Source: Ciborinia camelliae
Lineage: Eukaryota > Ascomycota > Leotiomycetes > Helotiales > Sclerotiniaceae
NCBI GenBank assembly: GCA_025890175.1
Contig: JANPYM010000008.1
Span: 2,360,102-2,424,101, forward strand
Length of the DNA stretch: 64,000 nt
Direction of reading: 5' to 3'
The translations under genes were made by a program, and so were the position numbers. The notes beneath the pieces are model-generated. The model was not told the DNA's origin. It made no database searches and saw only the letters and a program-made list of their open reading frames with translations. Below are positions 1 through 13,115 of the stretch, piece after piece; within the stretch, counting starts at the first letter, position 1; each line of letters begins with the position of its first letter.

Positions 1-587
1 AAAAAACGACACGAGAACCATGCCAGGGCCATTAAGAAATTATCAATTAAATGAATGTTATGTCACCAAACAATATGGCGACCAAGTTAAATTCGCAAAG
101 AGAAACTCCTCCCTCTCCCCGAAAAAAACTCCCCCCCCCCCAAAACAAAGTTGCGGAAATCCGAAAAAACGCTTATGATGCCAACACCCTAACGATGAAG
201 ACGGCTAATATAATATGTAATACATGGCGAGTTCATCATTATTAATTTGAACTGCGTTACCATTACCATGGTGGATATCAATAATTCCCCAATCAAAGGT
301 CTGGTATCATCCAATGTCCAAACCCAACGCCGGCAAATATTTATCGAAGTTCGTCGAGTCAGTGAATGAGGTTCACGGCCGTGAGGCCCAGAGAACTTGG
401 TTTACAACACTGCAGACTTCTTCACTCCTCTCCTTCGTTTGGTTTAGTTCGTCAACGCGGTTCACAGCCATGAGGCCCAGAGAACTTAGTTGCTGTAGAC
501 TTTGCCAATGGAGGATGGAGTTCATTCGATGTAAAATTAAAAAAAACTCCCGCAAAACAACACTGCAGACTTATCCACTCCTCCCCT
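1..587. repeat. Intergenic segment with imperfect direct repeats
   Basis: No gene is supported here. The stretch contains two pairs of imperfect direct repeats. One 33-bp unit lies at 370-402 and again at 459-491, with three differences, all G in the first copy and A in the second. A second unit of about 37 bp lies at 404-440 and again at 557-593, so its second copy runs into the last codons of the homeobox gene at 588. Short ORFs here follow the repeats and resemble no family I recognise. Confidence 0.6.
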
Positions 588-2724
588 TCATTTCTCTGAA
601 TAGTCGGCCTGAGTGACGTTGGAAAATTGATATTGCTTTGGTTTCGTCATCATCGTTGGAGAACTACCGACCAATGCAGTAGTGGGAAAGAGTGGATATC
701 CATCATGAGGAAACGAGTACTCAGCAGATGCGCCCTGGTTCGACAATGTGTACGATGGACTTGGATTGTTGATGAATTGTGGAGAATCGTGGCCATTACC
801 TGAGAGGAAACCTCCCTGGGTCAAACTACCAAAAGCGGGTGTGACCGGTTGACTGGAGTATGAAGTTTGATGCATGGATGATTCTGTCGCGAAAGAATCG
901 TGGTTGGACGAGTAGAGAGGAGCATCTGTAAGTTCCATATCCCAAAGCTGCTCCTGGGAGGGTTCAGTGTTATTGGGCCAACCGGAAGTGGATGTTGCTT
1001 GAAGTCCTAATGCGTCTTGCATTGCCTGTGTGGGTGTTTGGTCGTTGGTCTGACTGGCATCTATGAAAGTAGGAAGACCATGGTTGTGCAAGTTGAACGA
1101 ATAATTCAACTCTTCGCGGGAAGACGTATTCTCCCTCTTCAATGACATTTGTCTTTCTCTAGGCGATATTGGAGTTGCTGGTGCCAAGCTACTCGTAACA
1201 GATGAACTGGCCGTCATACTAGGGTTACGCATCATGTGGGAATTGTGTTCCATGAAATTTTCAAACCCTTGCATGTTGATAGGCGACCTTTGCGCCGACT
1301 CGATTCCAGCCTTTTGAATACGACCAGTGAGGACATTTCGATTGGAATTACCCCCTGCCGAGACAATCCTGCGCATTGGTGCATTTAGAGGGCTTCCAAC
1401 TTGACGAAGGAATCCATCTACATTCGATATGGTCTTCGGTCCTATTTGTGGCCTACCTCCGGTTCTCAATGCGGCCGGTTTCTTGTGAACCTTCTTCCGC
1501 CTGGCGACTAGATCTGTGGGAGGTGGTGGGGACTTCAAAAAAGATGAGCCGGGTGGGGGAGGTGAGGATGATGTACTTTGAGATGATGAGGAGTCCTCGT
1601 CGAGAGACTGTGTAATGGAAGATGTCGCCGCATTGCTGTGGCCTAAGGCTTGGTTATCACCACTTTCATGTGGCCTAAAAGTAAGAATAGTCGAAAAGGA
1701 ATGAGGGATCGCCAGAGATGAAACAGGGGCTGTTGAGAGCTGTCGTGTGGTGCTTCCATCAGAGAAGGCATTCAATCCCATTGGTGGATGTCCCGATTCC
1801 GCAGTGACATATGGATCTAATTGCTCTGGTTCATGGTACATTTGTTCTGGTTCATGGTACATCACACCACCATTTAATTCAGGTGGGTAAATGTACGGTG
1901 GTTCTGTGAAAGGAGAAAAGATATTGGTGATTGGGTTATTCGTGATTGGGAATATAGCACGATCGAGATCAGATGGCTCCGCCGTCCCTATCATATTTTC
2001 GAGGGGAAGAGGCCCATTGTGGTGTAAACGAAAGCTGCTGGTAGAAAACTCTCCGCCATGGGAGGCGGCCTGAGCGGCAGCTTGAGCGACAACCAGGGTA
2101 CGTGTAAGGGACTCGATACTCGCAATGCTGGGATCTGGGTATTGAGGATTATAAGAAGCCGTCGCTGCAGGAGGGCCGGTTGAAGGGAATGACATTGAAG
2201 ATTGCTGTTGCGGCACCATTTGATAATCGGTATTATAATTGTTTTGGGAAAATTCCGGAGATGAGGGCGCGGAGCCTGAGAATCCCAATGCTTCCCGCGC
2301 TTGACCAGCCTCATAGGCTTCCGTTTTCTTCTCTTGCTTACGTTTAGCTCGACGATTTTGAAACCAATTCTGCTATACATCAGTACCAAAACTCTCAATT
2401 TCACTTCAATTTCGTTCTTACATTAATTCTCGACAAATCGACACCCATATCCTCAGCAAAACCACGCTTGGTTTGCGTTGTAGGCTTCGGATTCCTAATA
2501 AACTCCCGCTCCAAGATATCAACTTCCTCCTTCCCTAGACGAGGCTTCGTCTCATTGGTTTTTTGACCGGTGGGCATATTCATCATGTTGGATGGATGTT
2601 GCGATAAGGAATATCCGTGGACAAGATGGTGATCATTGTAAGACCCTGGGGCCATATGGGAAACTAAATGATCATGATTTGGGTGGTTTGGGTGGTGTGA
2701 GAAGTGCTGGAAGCCGTATTCCAT
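588..2724 (-). CDS. Homeodomain transcription factor, two exons
   Basis: This is a DNA-binding nuclear regulator of about 694 residues. The model is complement(588..2369, 2422..2724). Exon 1 starts at the first in-frame ATG (2724); upstream in-frame sequence has only a TTG. Its N-terminus is His/Asn-rich. The homeodomain spans about residues 56-115: helix 1 around EVDILEREF, and recognition helix with WFQNRRAKRK, so the DNA-contacting Trp48, Phe49, Asn51 and Arg53 positions are present. The intron begins GTAAGAACG and ends in TAGCAG, a tandem acceptor; using the second AG restores canonical homeodomain spacing, using the first inserts one Gln. The long C-terminal half is Ser/Pro/Gln-rich with a Pro-rich, basic patch (SSPPPPGSS...ARRKKVHKKP) and a 7-residue tandem duplication (MYHEPEQ twice, about 1830-1863). 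Such regions usually act in transactivation. The target genes are unknown. The last codons lie in a duplicated intergenic repeat. Confidence 0.9.
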
Positions 2725-3856
2725 ACTTTCGTCCGGGGGTTCCTTCCAAACTTGAATTATTTCTCGAGTCGGTAATTGACGGAAGAACGACGAATGCAGG
2801 ATGTTGTCCGAATCAAATAATACTGTTGCGAATACCAAGACTTATAATATGAGATGATATAATATACCCGTCCGGTATAGGTATGTCGTTCAACGATTGT
2901 GTGGGTAAGAATATATATGGCGCGTTGAATAAGAAACGATTGTTGACAACTTCTACAGACTAATGAATGGAGTCCCGATTTGAAGTGATTTGAGTAGAGA
3001 TAGATTAATGAAATGAATGTCGTGAAGGTTTGAGGTGATTTGAGCTGCGATAGAATTAAGATATATTGAATAATTGAAATTGGGCGAAAAGAATTGAAGG
3101 AGTCTCGCAGCCGCTTGTTTCGACCTGGGTTTCAGCGATTCAATGATGAGGGCGCGTATATATGGTCAGTGTGGTAGAACGAATCTTAAAGTATACCACT
3201 TGCAGATCAGGAATCGGGAATTTCGATACTTCAGAGCAGGAAATTCGAGGCAAGGAACGAAGGGGTTGTCGACTGTAATTGTAGTCAGTCAACTGGAACG
3301 AAGGAGTAAAGAAATTGTGTTTTGGTAGAAAAAAGATTCGAGAAGTTTAGTTTATGAAGGGGAGAACTCACTAACTAACGTAGGTAGAGGTAGTGGCAGT
3401 GGTAGTGAGTAACTAAAATTTAGTATTGACGATATCGGATCTGTGGCGACCTTTGACTGGTACCTGGGCGTTTGTGCCAAAAACTGTCGAAAATCACTTT
3501 TTTTCCCTGGTACATGCGGATAAAAATATACAGATGCGGAAATGGAAATGGAAATGAATATATATATATGTATATATATGTATATGTATATCACAATGCA
3601 GAGAAGTAGATGGGATTTAAATGGACGAGGGAATGTAAGTGTGAGAGTGAGAGAGAGTGAGAGTGAGCGGGAGGGGTGGAAGAAGGAGCACAGAGCGCGA
3701 GTCAAGCAAAGGAAGAGAGGTGGTGGTGGTGGTGGTGATGTATGTGATGGATGTGATGGATGATTGTATCTGAAGTAGGTGGGTAGTAAAAGGTAAGATG
3801 TGGATGTGGATGAAGGTGGGTATGGATGTGTAGGTCGGTGCTTTAGGTTGCTCGTA

Positions 3857-3890
3857 AGGTAGGTAGGTAGGTAGGTAGGTAGGTAGGTAG
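3857..3890. repeat. (AGGT)n microsatellite
   Basis: About eight uninterrupted copies of a tetranucleotide AGGT. The same motif, or its complement ACCT, recurs in many intergenic regions of this window. Confidence 0.95.
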
Positions 3891-6800
3891 CTAAGGTAAG
3901 GTAAGGAAGGTATGGTATGGATGGTATGGTATGGGTTGTGAATAATGTGGATGCGTGCTCACTGCTCACTGCTCACTGTCCACAGCTCACAGCTCATTCA
4001 TTATTGTTCACTGTTCACTGCTGCTCTTGTTCGATGGTGGTGGTGGTGGTGGGTGTATGTGTGTGTCCAGTATTCTCACTAATAACCTCTGTATGAGCGA
4101 TCTCATCCTTAGGTAATCTTGTTGGAATTATGGATTTTGGTACAGATTGAACAAGCCTACAAACTTACAAGCCTGGCCTACCTACACAAAGCCTGTTTTA
4201 AACAGGGGGAAGGGGAGGGGAGGGGGCGATTGTAATCCCTCGCTGTTTTTGCAATACAAAGAAAGTGTTAGTTAACCTTGTCCTTGACTCTTGACTCTTG
4301 ACTCCTTGACTGATTTGACCTACCAGATCACAATCACTGGTGTGGCTTTGCCAGGGTTTCCTCCCCGGGACACTGTCTTTTTGCCTTTTTTTCTCTCTTG
4401 CCTGCTTGCTTGCTTGCTCGACTTTTGGATATCGACGAATCCTGGGAATGGTTCCTTGGGGGCTTGAAAGTTGAGGTTCAGCGCGTGAACCCCTTCATGG
4501 CCTTCGAGGTCGTTTATTTGAATTGCCCAGGTAGGATAAGGCACATCTACGGAATATATTTATTTTTATCCCTCTACTTTATTTTACTTCTTGTTCCTCA
4601 CTTTCCCCTGAATCAACTTCATTCATATTGATTGATCCATTCCTTGATACCTACTGAGAATGATCGATCATTCATAGTCATGATCATTGACTTGCTGTGA
4701 AGTTTCGTATTTAGTTCATTGATCAAACCATCTCGAGGTCTACTTTCTTTTCCTTCGTCATTTCTATTTCTATATGTAGGTATGGGATTGATCAATTGTT
4801 TGACAGGACGGAGGAAGAACATACTCCGTAGTATCTATTTCCGACTTACCCACTGCCTTTTTCATACCTTATCCATGCCTTCCAAGTCCCATACCCCAAA
4901 CTGCACCGTGCGTGTAAAGCAAATAAGAAACCGAAGCGCTAGACGGCAACCTGTAATAATACATAACACTGACTGGGCTCTGATACAAAGTGGGTTTAAT
5001 CCAAAAAGTAACGAGTAATAATGTATAATGAATGTATGCTTCCGAACCATAGAAAATGAGCTTGAGGCTTGACCATTGAACTTTTACCAAGTCACTTAGG
5101 TATACAGAGTAGGTTAGATGTAGGTACTTACGTGCCTAGCTTTCTAAGGTTCGACTCGGAATCGATTCAGTGTGAAGCCCGACCATGATGAAGGAGGCCC
5201 TTGGTCTTGGTCTTGGTCTCGGTTTCGGTCCCGACCATCTGGAGAATTGATCTTGTCTTGTCGTAAGCATTTAAATACGTACCTCCCTACCTACCGACCT
5301 ACTACTACCTAGGGATTATTTTTATGATTTCGATTCGTGAATACAACTAACCGTACTCAGTCAGTATGGACTTACTTTACTGTAACTTGTTGTTCCTTTT
5401 GTTCTGCGATCGCTTCCTTGGTGGCTCATAAGTCCACTCGCTTCTTTTCCTTCGCACTCCACCTGCAGCAAGCCGAGCGGATCACACCAACTCAGGTACG
5501 AACTAGGTTCCCAGCTCTCCTAGCTCTCCTAGCTCTGCATTAGGAGCTCTAGAAGCAATTGACTTTTACTCACAATTTCACAATTTCACAATTTCCCCGA
5601 AGCACCTACCAAACCTAGTCCACTCTAATAAATCTCTGATCCTCAACTAATCCAGATTTAGTAATCATTTGCACCAGTAGCACTGCAGTCTGCAGCAGTC
5701 TGCAGCAGTCAAAAGCTTACCCACCCCATCCACCGATTCCACCCTCTTTCAGCAATCAGCACCCATGTATGTTCAGTACCTAGGTAGTAGGTAGTAGTAG
5801 GTGGTAATAGGTGGTAATAGGTAGCATTGCGTGAAGCGCAATTAACAATGTACATACGTACGTTCTCATCTCAGGCACATCGCTTTCCGCACCCAGGAAA
5901 AGCAATTCAGATGACCTTTTTCGCCCACCCTCGACCAAATGGGGGTATAGCAGACCGATCATATCTATCGCCACTTCCAAAATTGTCTTTCAATTTCCTA
6001 CTTGAGCGTGGGAACCCTGGTCACCCAGCTTGAAATGGCTTTGACCTCGCATCTCGGAGAACAGGCCGACTTCCTGAAGCCGGCTTTTGCTACTGTACCT
6101 CTCTACCTCCTAACTACTACCTGGGTACCAGAAGAAAATTAAAATGCTTGAAAGGTCTTGAGACTCGAGAGCTACCCTGAACGATTGGCTTTCACGATCA
6201 GATGAGATTTTCCTATTAATAATTAGAACTAAAGTTCTACTCAATTTTATTTCCCCCGTTTCTCTTCCCCACGCACATTTGTAACAATCATGAACCATGC
6301 CATCTATCTCAGGATACCGTATTAGAACTGAGAAGATCATCTTTCAATGGTAAAGAGATGAGATGACGAGATGAGATGAGATGGTGGCTATTAATTGACG
6401 AGATATGATCTCATGCCGTCGACTCTCGAGGGTCCTGTATTGTGTGCGTATTGGTGCGCGCTGATTATCCGTAAGCAATCGTATCTTTCATCCAAACTTT
6501 CCACCCAAGATCCCCAGAAATTGGTGCCCGCCTACCTACCACTCACTTCATGTTCTTTCGTGGATAAAAATACGGTTCCTGAGTTTCAACGCATCACGTT
6601 AAAAGCAGCGTGGAACTTATTTCTTTTGCCATCATTAAGTACCTTAACGGATCAGCCATTATTATCATTACCCATGAAGAATCAAGCTACTTGAGCAGTC
6701 GAGATGGCATAAAATGTTGCTTGCAAGGTTGGTTGCACAAAGAAAGCTATTTTCGGTCTCCACTACTGGTATGCTTGTACGTGCATATGCAAGCCAACAG

Positions 6801-9800
6801 ACAAAAAGGTCCATCACACGGTGCTGAAATGTGCAGGAGACTTCGAGACTTGGAGATTTGGTGCTGTCGACTGTGGTGAAAGGTTAAGCTTAGCGTCGCA
6901 TTATCATAAAAGTGCTTCATCATCCAAAATCTAGGTTACTTTTCATCTGAAAGAAAGATACGGGGCATCGGGTAGTTTCGAGTTTAGCTGTCTATGCTCG
7001 CTATGTTGTTTAAAGACGATTTGTTAGAAATTGTAGCATGTGCAGTAGTCTACCTGTAAGCTCCTCAGCAACTGAACATGGCAGCCGTGATGTCCATTCC
7101 AATTCGCACGGGGAAGAGCGATTCTCAGCGAACCATCACTATCAAATCATATCATACCGAGAGCCCAACCCCCTCCCTCATCATTGCGGGACAGAAGCAC
7201 GAACAATCGAAATCAACATTTAAAACCCGAAGCCGGAGAAAAATGACCCCCCCCCAAAAAGGAACGGAAGACCTCCAAGGGCCAACACCTAACACGAAGA
7301 CATTTTCCTTTGCATCTCCCTTCGATAAGACATACCCAATAGGACAAGTTCCCAGGAAAAACTCGCACCCAGTACCATCATCCCCCGTCACGCCAAATCG
7401 CGACGCTCTGAGTCTCATCCACACAAAATTTATCCTCGGATACTTCGACCCTTAAGATGTGCAATTAAGAAAATCTTACGCTTCCGCTGCGCCGCATTTC
7501 AACGGGAACTATTCTGAACATCCTCGAATGCCACGAGCGTCCAGCGTCAGAGTGAGGGTGCCCGCAGGAGGAGGGCCAAAAAATTTTTTAATTTTTTTAT
7601 TTTATTATCTACCCTGAATATCTTTCTTGAAGGGGGCCACGATGGGTTCCAGCCTCAACATTTTTCCCAAATCATCATCGTCATGTGGCAATTCAGCTGG
7701 ACCCCAAAAAGTCGCGTAGAAACGCCGAATTGGGAAATGGGAAAGTCGATGGATATCATTGGATTGTAGCGTGGGGAGATCCTCTGGAGCGTGGTTACGA
7801 CATTGATTTCCTTAGCGTCAAGACGGTACGCTGTCGTCCGGTGAAGGCGGTGATGCGATGGCCCTGATTGATGGATGGATGGGCCTTTCTAATCTTCCCA
7901 TCCAGGTTGCGACACGACCCTTCAAATAGACGATGCGACGATCGCATTCGGCGGATTCGCAATGGGCGTGGCCCTCCCCTCCTTCCCCCCCCAAGGGCCC
8001 CCAATCGCGCAACCAGCCTTCGGACAATTTCCAGTCAGCATAACGCTTTCCCTTCGCATTGCAGCGCGGTCGCAGAGGCGGGTACGGGTACCGCACTGGT
8101 GATTTTCCTCGCAGCCTCTTACCTTAGCTTACTTGGGTGGTGTCTGTCTGACTGACGCTCGGGATCTCAACGTTGTCTGCCGCACGTCGGCTCGCTGGCT
8201 GGTTTCTTCCATCTATATCTCATGGCGGGCGAATGACTCGCTGGCTTTTTCATCACGCTTCACACGCTCGATCACTTTTTCTTCCCCTGGAGCCATGTTC
8301 ATCGCTGCTGGCGCGCGCGTCATGATGGCGTTTTTTTTTATGCACGTCGCTGTCAAAGTGAAATATTTATGTACATGGGCTGGCCTATTCTACCTATTCT
8401 ACCTATTCATACGCTCGTGTCCCTGAATAGGGAATGGTGAACATTTCCATGTCAGTCAGTCCCCAAGAGGGGGAAGCGAGTTGGTGACCTCGGAACTCGC
8501 AACTCTCTGGGTCCATAGGTAGGAAGGAATTGTGACATCCGTTACTCGAACGATGTTTAATTGGTGTATGTACGACCAAAGGGCGTCGAAAATCGAAAAT
8601 GTAGAACTTCGGTCCGCCGTCTAATCCGTAGGTGCCGTAGCCTATAGACAGACCCGTAGCCTATAGACCCGTAACCTCTAATACGTTTGTTAGGTATTCT
8701 CATATATACAGTATATTCAACATTATTGTACCCTTCAAATTGGACTCGAGGGATAACCCGATGAATAATAACAATAACAATAATAATAATAGATTGATGA
8801 TATGAAAGTAATTTATTTTATCAAAGGATTTCCCATCTTCGCCCCGAAGCCTGAACCTGCACTCGAAGCATGGGCTCCGGGGAATACCCAAGTTCCCACG
8901 CCGCTCCCAACTGCCCAGGCAAAGTTCACCATTCTTAGGTACCTACCTATGATTGTCTCGGATGATGCTGGATCCTGGGTTCCCGCCTCTCTTTCCTCGT
9001 CGAAGGGAAAGTCAATCTGGATCTTGATCCATTTCGATGGATGGATGGATGGATGCGCTTTCTTTCCCTCCCTCCCCTGTTCCCCCTGCCAGATGGCTCA
9101 TTGTTGATCCATCGTCTGGAAAATCATCGTGGTGACGGGGATGCTGCTTTCCGAAGGGTTGTGGACACGGTACTTTCGCTATGGATGTGTATCTGTTGTT
9201 GTGAACTCCCCCAGCTGGCTGTTTATCATACCTATCAATTGGAGATTCGCTACTTGTGGTATTTTATTTTATTTCTATGATTCTGACAATCTAGGTTTTA
9301 AAATTGCAAGAATTTTATTTCATATGCTTCCTCCTAAGCTTTAAGCAACCTTTTTTTTTTCTTTTCTTGGGCAAGATGACTGGGTGATCTGATCTATAGG
9401 TTCGCCGACCAAACCTCGTGGTTCAGGGATCTTGGAACTGGGGAAGGAAGAAAGGATAAACCCGTCTTCCGCCGCGGTCTTCGAAATTCTAAGACATCTT
9501 TAAACTTTGCATACAAGGAAGGGACTTATCTTAGACACCCAGGACCAGGAGAGACAGTCGGAGAGACATCCAACGCAGACGAGAGTTGGAATCTTATTCT
9601 GTATGTATGCTACTTATTTACTCCACGTATCTTTCGAAGGCTCTAGACCGGGATTCTTACGAGAGGATTACAAGTTACCTTTACCATCATTTCCTGCAAT
9701 CATAATCCCATATCAATTGGAGAATCGGATGGTGAAGGCAGACTCGGTATCTCTGTACGTTAATAAGCATCTCAAAACCCATCATCCTCTTGCGCGTCTG

Positions 9801-12800
9801 ATCATATCTCACTGCCTATTTGCGCCATCTTGTAATCTCCCCAAAAGTTCCAGGGTGTGGAGGCCCAAAGCGATGCGATGAAAAAAGGTGGTGGGGTCAA
9901 TTTATCTCCCATGTATGGATGAATGTGTACCTAGTATGTATGTACTTTGTGGATTCCGTCGATACCTACCAAATAGACCACCAACTTATTATTATACTCC
10001 GTACCAGGCGAGCAGTGGTGAAGCTGGGAAGCTGGGAGAGAAGCACCCCAAAAAAAAAAGTAAGCCCTGAAAAGCCTTCACATAAATGAGTCTGAGCGGC
10101 CACGTGGAGGGTCGGGGCGTACCATTGTCAGTCGGTGGAAAGATGCAGGGAGAAAGGGGGGAGCGTAGTTGGGAGGGCCTTCTTTTGGGGTCATGCAGGT
10201 ACGGTGTCGTTCGTACTCTAGATATCGTGAATAGGCCCACGGGTGGGTTATCATTATCATATCGTAGGTAGGTAGGTACCTAATGAATGCTACCTGCGCC
10301 TTTCCATATCGTTTGTACGGTTGCGGTATTGCCATTGCCATTGCCATTATATCAGTACATTGGTACATGCTATTTGGATGTAACTGCAGAGGTATGGGAT
10401 GGAGGTATATAACCTATCAGGAGATCATGATGAATATCATAGCGGGTAACTTTTGGTTTATTCACCGAAATTTCGGGAGTTGAAATTAGGAGGGGGTGAT
10501 GGGGAGAATCCGATGGATGGAACAATTATTGCTAGAGCGAATCAGATGCCGAGTCTTTGACACGGCTATTCTCAAGTACATGCTTTGCTACTTGGCAAGT
10601 GATTGTGAGAAGAGATGATTACTGAACATGGTTATTGTTGTGATTGCTTGATAATTGTCATTGAAATGTTTTGATTTGTTTACATGACTTGAATTCCTGC
10701 TCTCTGGTAGGTACATTCGGCCATCACTATTCTACTTTCAGTATGAATAACCCCCCCAGGAGAGCATCTGCATGTCGCTCATTATGTTCGTACCTGCATC
10801 ATGTTGTGTTCCCAAGATTGATCTCCAAATCCCAACTTTCTGAGAGGAAAATGGAACAACACCTACCGAAGATACCGAAGATCCCGAACCCTGGAATTTA
10901 CCCAGGTCTCTTTTTTTTTCATGCACATCAATCAATTCTCTCGACGATGGCTGAAGTACGATCTGAAAATTCATGATCACCCACCCACCCATAGGATCAA
11001 CAGGGCTCGTCGGCAGTGACTCAGTGAGGCTGTGAGCATCCAGGATGGAGATTTACACTCTAGGATATTTGATAGGTATGCTCAAGGCACGTTACAATCA
11101 ACTCACGAGTCACCAGCAGCAAGCTCAGGTTGTCAATGACAACACGATTCATGTTGATCTTTCCCTCGAACTGCTTACCTGCATAGTATCATCGTATTAT
11201 GTGCTGTACAAACCCTTACCAGCTTCTGTAGATATCAGCGAAAGGAAGGAGGAGCAACAGCCAAGTCATGGAACCAGCTCTCTCATCCTGTCGGCAACTC
11301 TCACCTCACCTTCTTTAGCGAACGGTCGGTCGCACAGCGCCAAAGAAATCTAGACATCCTCGCTTGCCTTCCTCCCTCCAAAATCATGTCCGGTGGCCGT
11401 CCCGTATTCTATGCATAGGTATCCTCGTCTTCTCCCTTCCCATCGTTCTGGTCTGATCATCCTCTTTTTATTCTGCTGCCTACGATACCATTTATACGTT
11501 TCCAGGTTGCGCACATCCATGTCTAAATATAAGATTTTTTTCGCTTGTCGGAGAAACGAGATCGTACCTGTTCCTGTTTCCTTAAAGTCGATGCAAGCAA
11601 GGTATATATTAGATATCAAAAATGACAGGTCAGAAACCCCCGGAAGTAAAGAGCCTCAAAAATTATAGGTGCCCTGCAATCATGCGTGCGTAGTCCCTAA
11701 GCCACAAGCTGTTACAGTCATGATTCACATTCTACTGGGAGCTTGCGAAAAATGTTAGGCATTTGCGGCCTTCTTTACCGATGATCACGATCAAATGGTA
11801 TGTTTTTTGGAAAAATAAAACAAGAGTATATTTGAGGCTTAAGATTGCTTATTATGCTTGCTGTTCCGAACACATAGATTATGGATGCAAAAATAGTCTC
11901 ACATGACGAAGGCAAATCATAGATGATGAACATTAGGATCCATCCTTCAGGCTGATCCATATTCCAATCGGTCACACGATATCAATTTCTTCCCCAGACA
12001 AATTCTATTCTTCAGCACACCTACCGAAAGATGCGATGGATGATCTCTATCACGATACAGTGAGATCTACAATGAATGTCATCTGGGCCGCTAATGTCAA
12101 AATCAAGTACCGGTATCAATATTTACATTCCCCGTACGGAGAAGGATTCTCGCTGTGGATCCGAGGTGGATACCGTACAGATTCTGACTCTGATTATGAA
12201 AACCGTCCCAAGATATTCCGTCTGGGGTTGAAGAAAAAACCGGAGGGCCTTCCGTTACCATTTTGATCCCCTTCCGACTGGACAGGTGGACACGGCAACC
12301 TGCATATTCTGTACACCCGATCCCTTCTCCCATTCAGGACGTGAGACGGCCAGCAGCACGAAGCCGCGACCCAGTTCCGTAGCCCTGGAAATCTTCGCAC
12401 CTGCTTTCGATGTGATTGTTGCATAACGGCCTGCCCTTCCTTTCCATTTTCCCACTTTTCTTCGCGTCCTCTTCTCAGTTGAGCAAAGTGTATGTGGGAC
12501 GAAAGGGGTCTGGTGTGACGACGCCACCCGCTCGTCCTCCATCACTCTTGGGGAATCTCCCCTTCGTTGCATGGCGCGATACGAGCCCCGTAGTACATAT
12601 GTAAAGACCGATGCCGACGGAATGGTAAATGAATAAGATGCGGCGTTTCCAGTGTCCATTGTTTTGGGGTTGGAGAAATCTTTTTTTTTTTCGCGAGATG
12701 GGTTTCCGGAGGTTCCTTTCCTGTACCGTGGGTGAGCACTAGTGTCTCATTCTGGTTGCCGTGTCGCATGTTGTCGAAATATAACGGACGGCATCGCATC

Positions 12801-12876
12801 ACATACTCAGCTTACGGTGGCGTCTCTGGCATTCACAGAAAGCTTTCGTCCCATTTATTTTCCGAGTCTTGTATAT

Positions 12877-12902
12877 ACCTACCTACCTACCTACCTAGGT
12901 AA
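12877..12902. repeat. (TACC)n microsatellite with palindromic end
   Basis: Five to six TACC units run into CCTAGG, giving a partly self-complementary tract. A complementary-sense (AGGT)n tract lies at 13092-13115, about 200 bp away, so the two could pair as an inverted repeat. Confidence 0.9.
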
Positions 12903-13091
12903 TGAATGTCGAGTCAGCAGTACGAAGGTCACCAGGGATGCCATTGAAGAAAATCCAAGGAAGGATTATCTCACCTTTCCTCGCCATTGGATTTTTCGTG
13001 AGGAATGGATCGATATCCCATGCGTTTCTTTGACTTGCCAAGTCGAGGGCCCCTGAATCATTCGCGTATGGGGGGAGGGGGAGGGGAGGGA

Positions 13092-13115
13092 TAGGTAGGT
13101 AGGTAGGTAGGTACC
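13092..13115. repeat. (AGGT)n microsatellite ending in GGTACC
   Basis: Five to six AGGT units end in the palindrome GGTACC. It is in the opposite sense to the TACC tract at 12877-12902. Confidence 0.9.

Noticed and set aside
3352..3969. 205-codon minus-strand ORF rich in Tyr-Leu-Pro-Thr
   Set aside because: It is created by AGGT and GA repeats and has no conserved motif.
7078..7455. 125-codon plus-strand ORF in the gene desert
   Set aside because: No recognisable motif, no splice-compatible partner and no promoter feature; it could be an orphan gene but I cannot support it.
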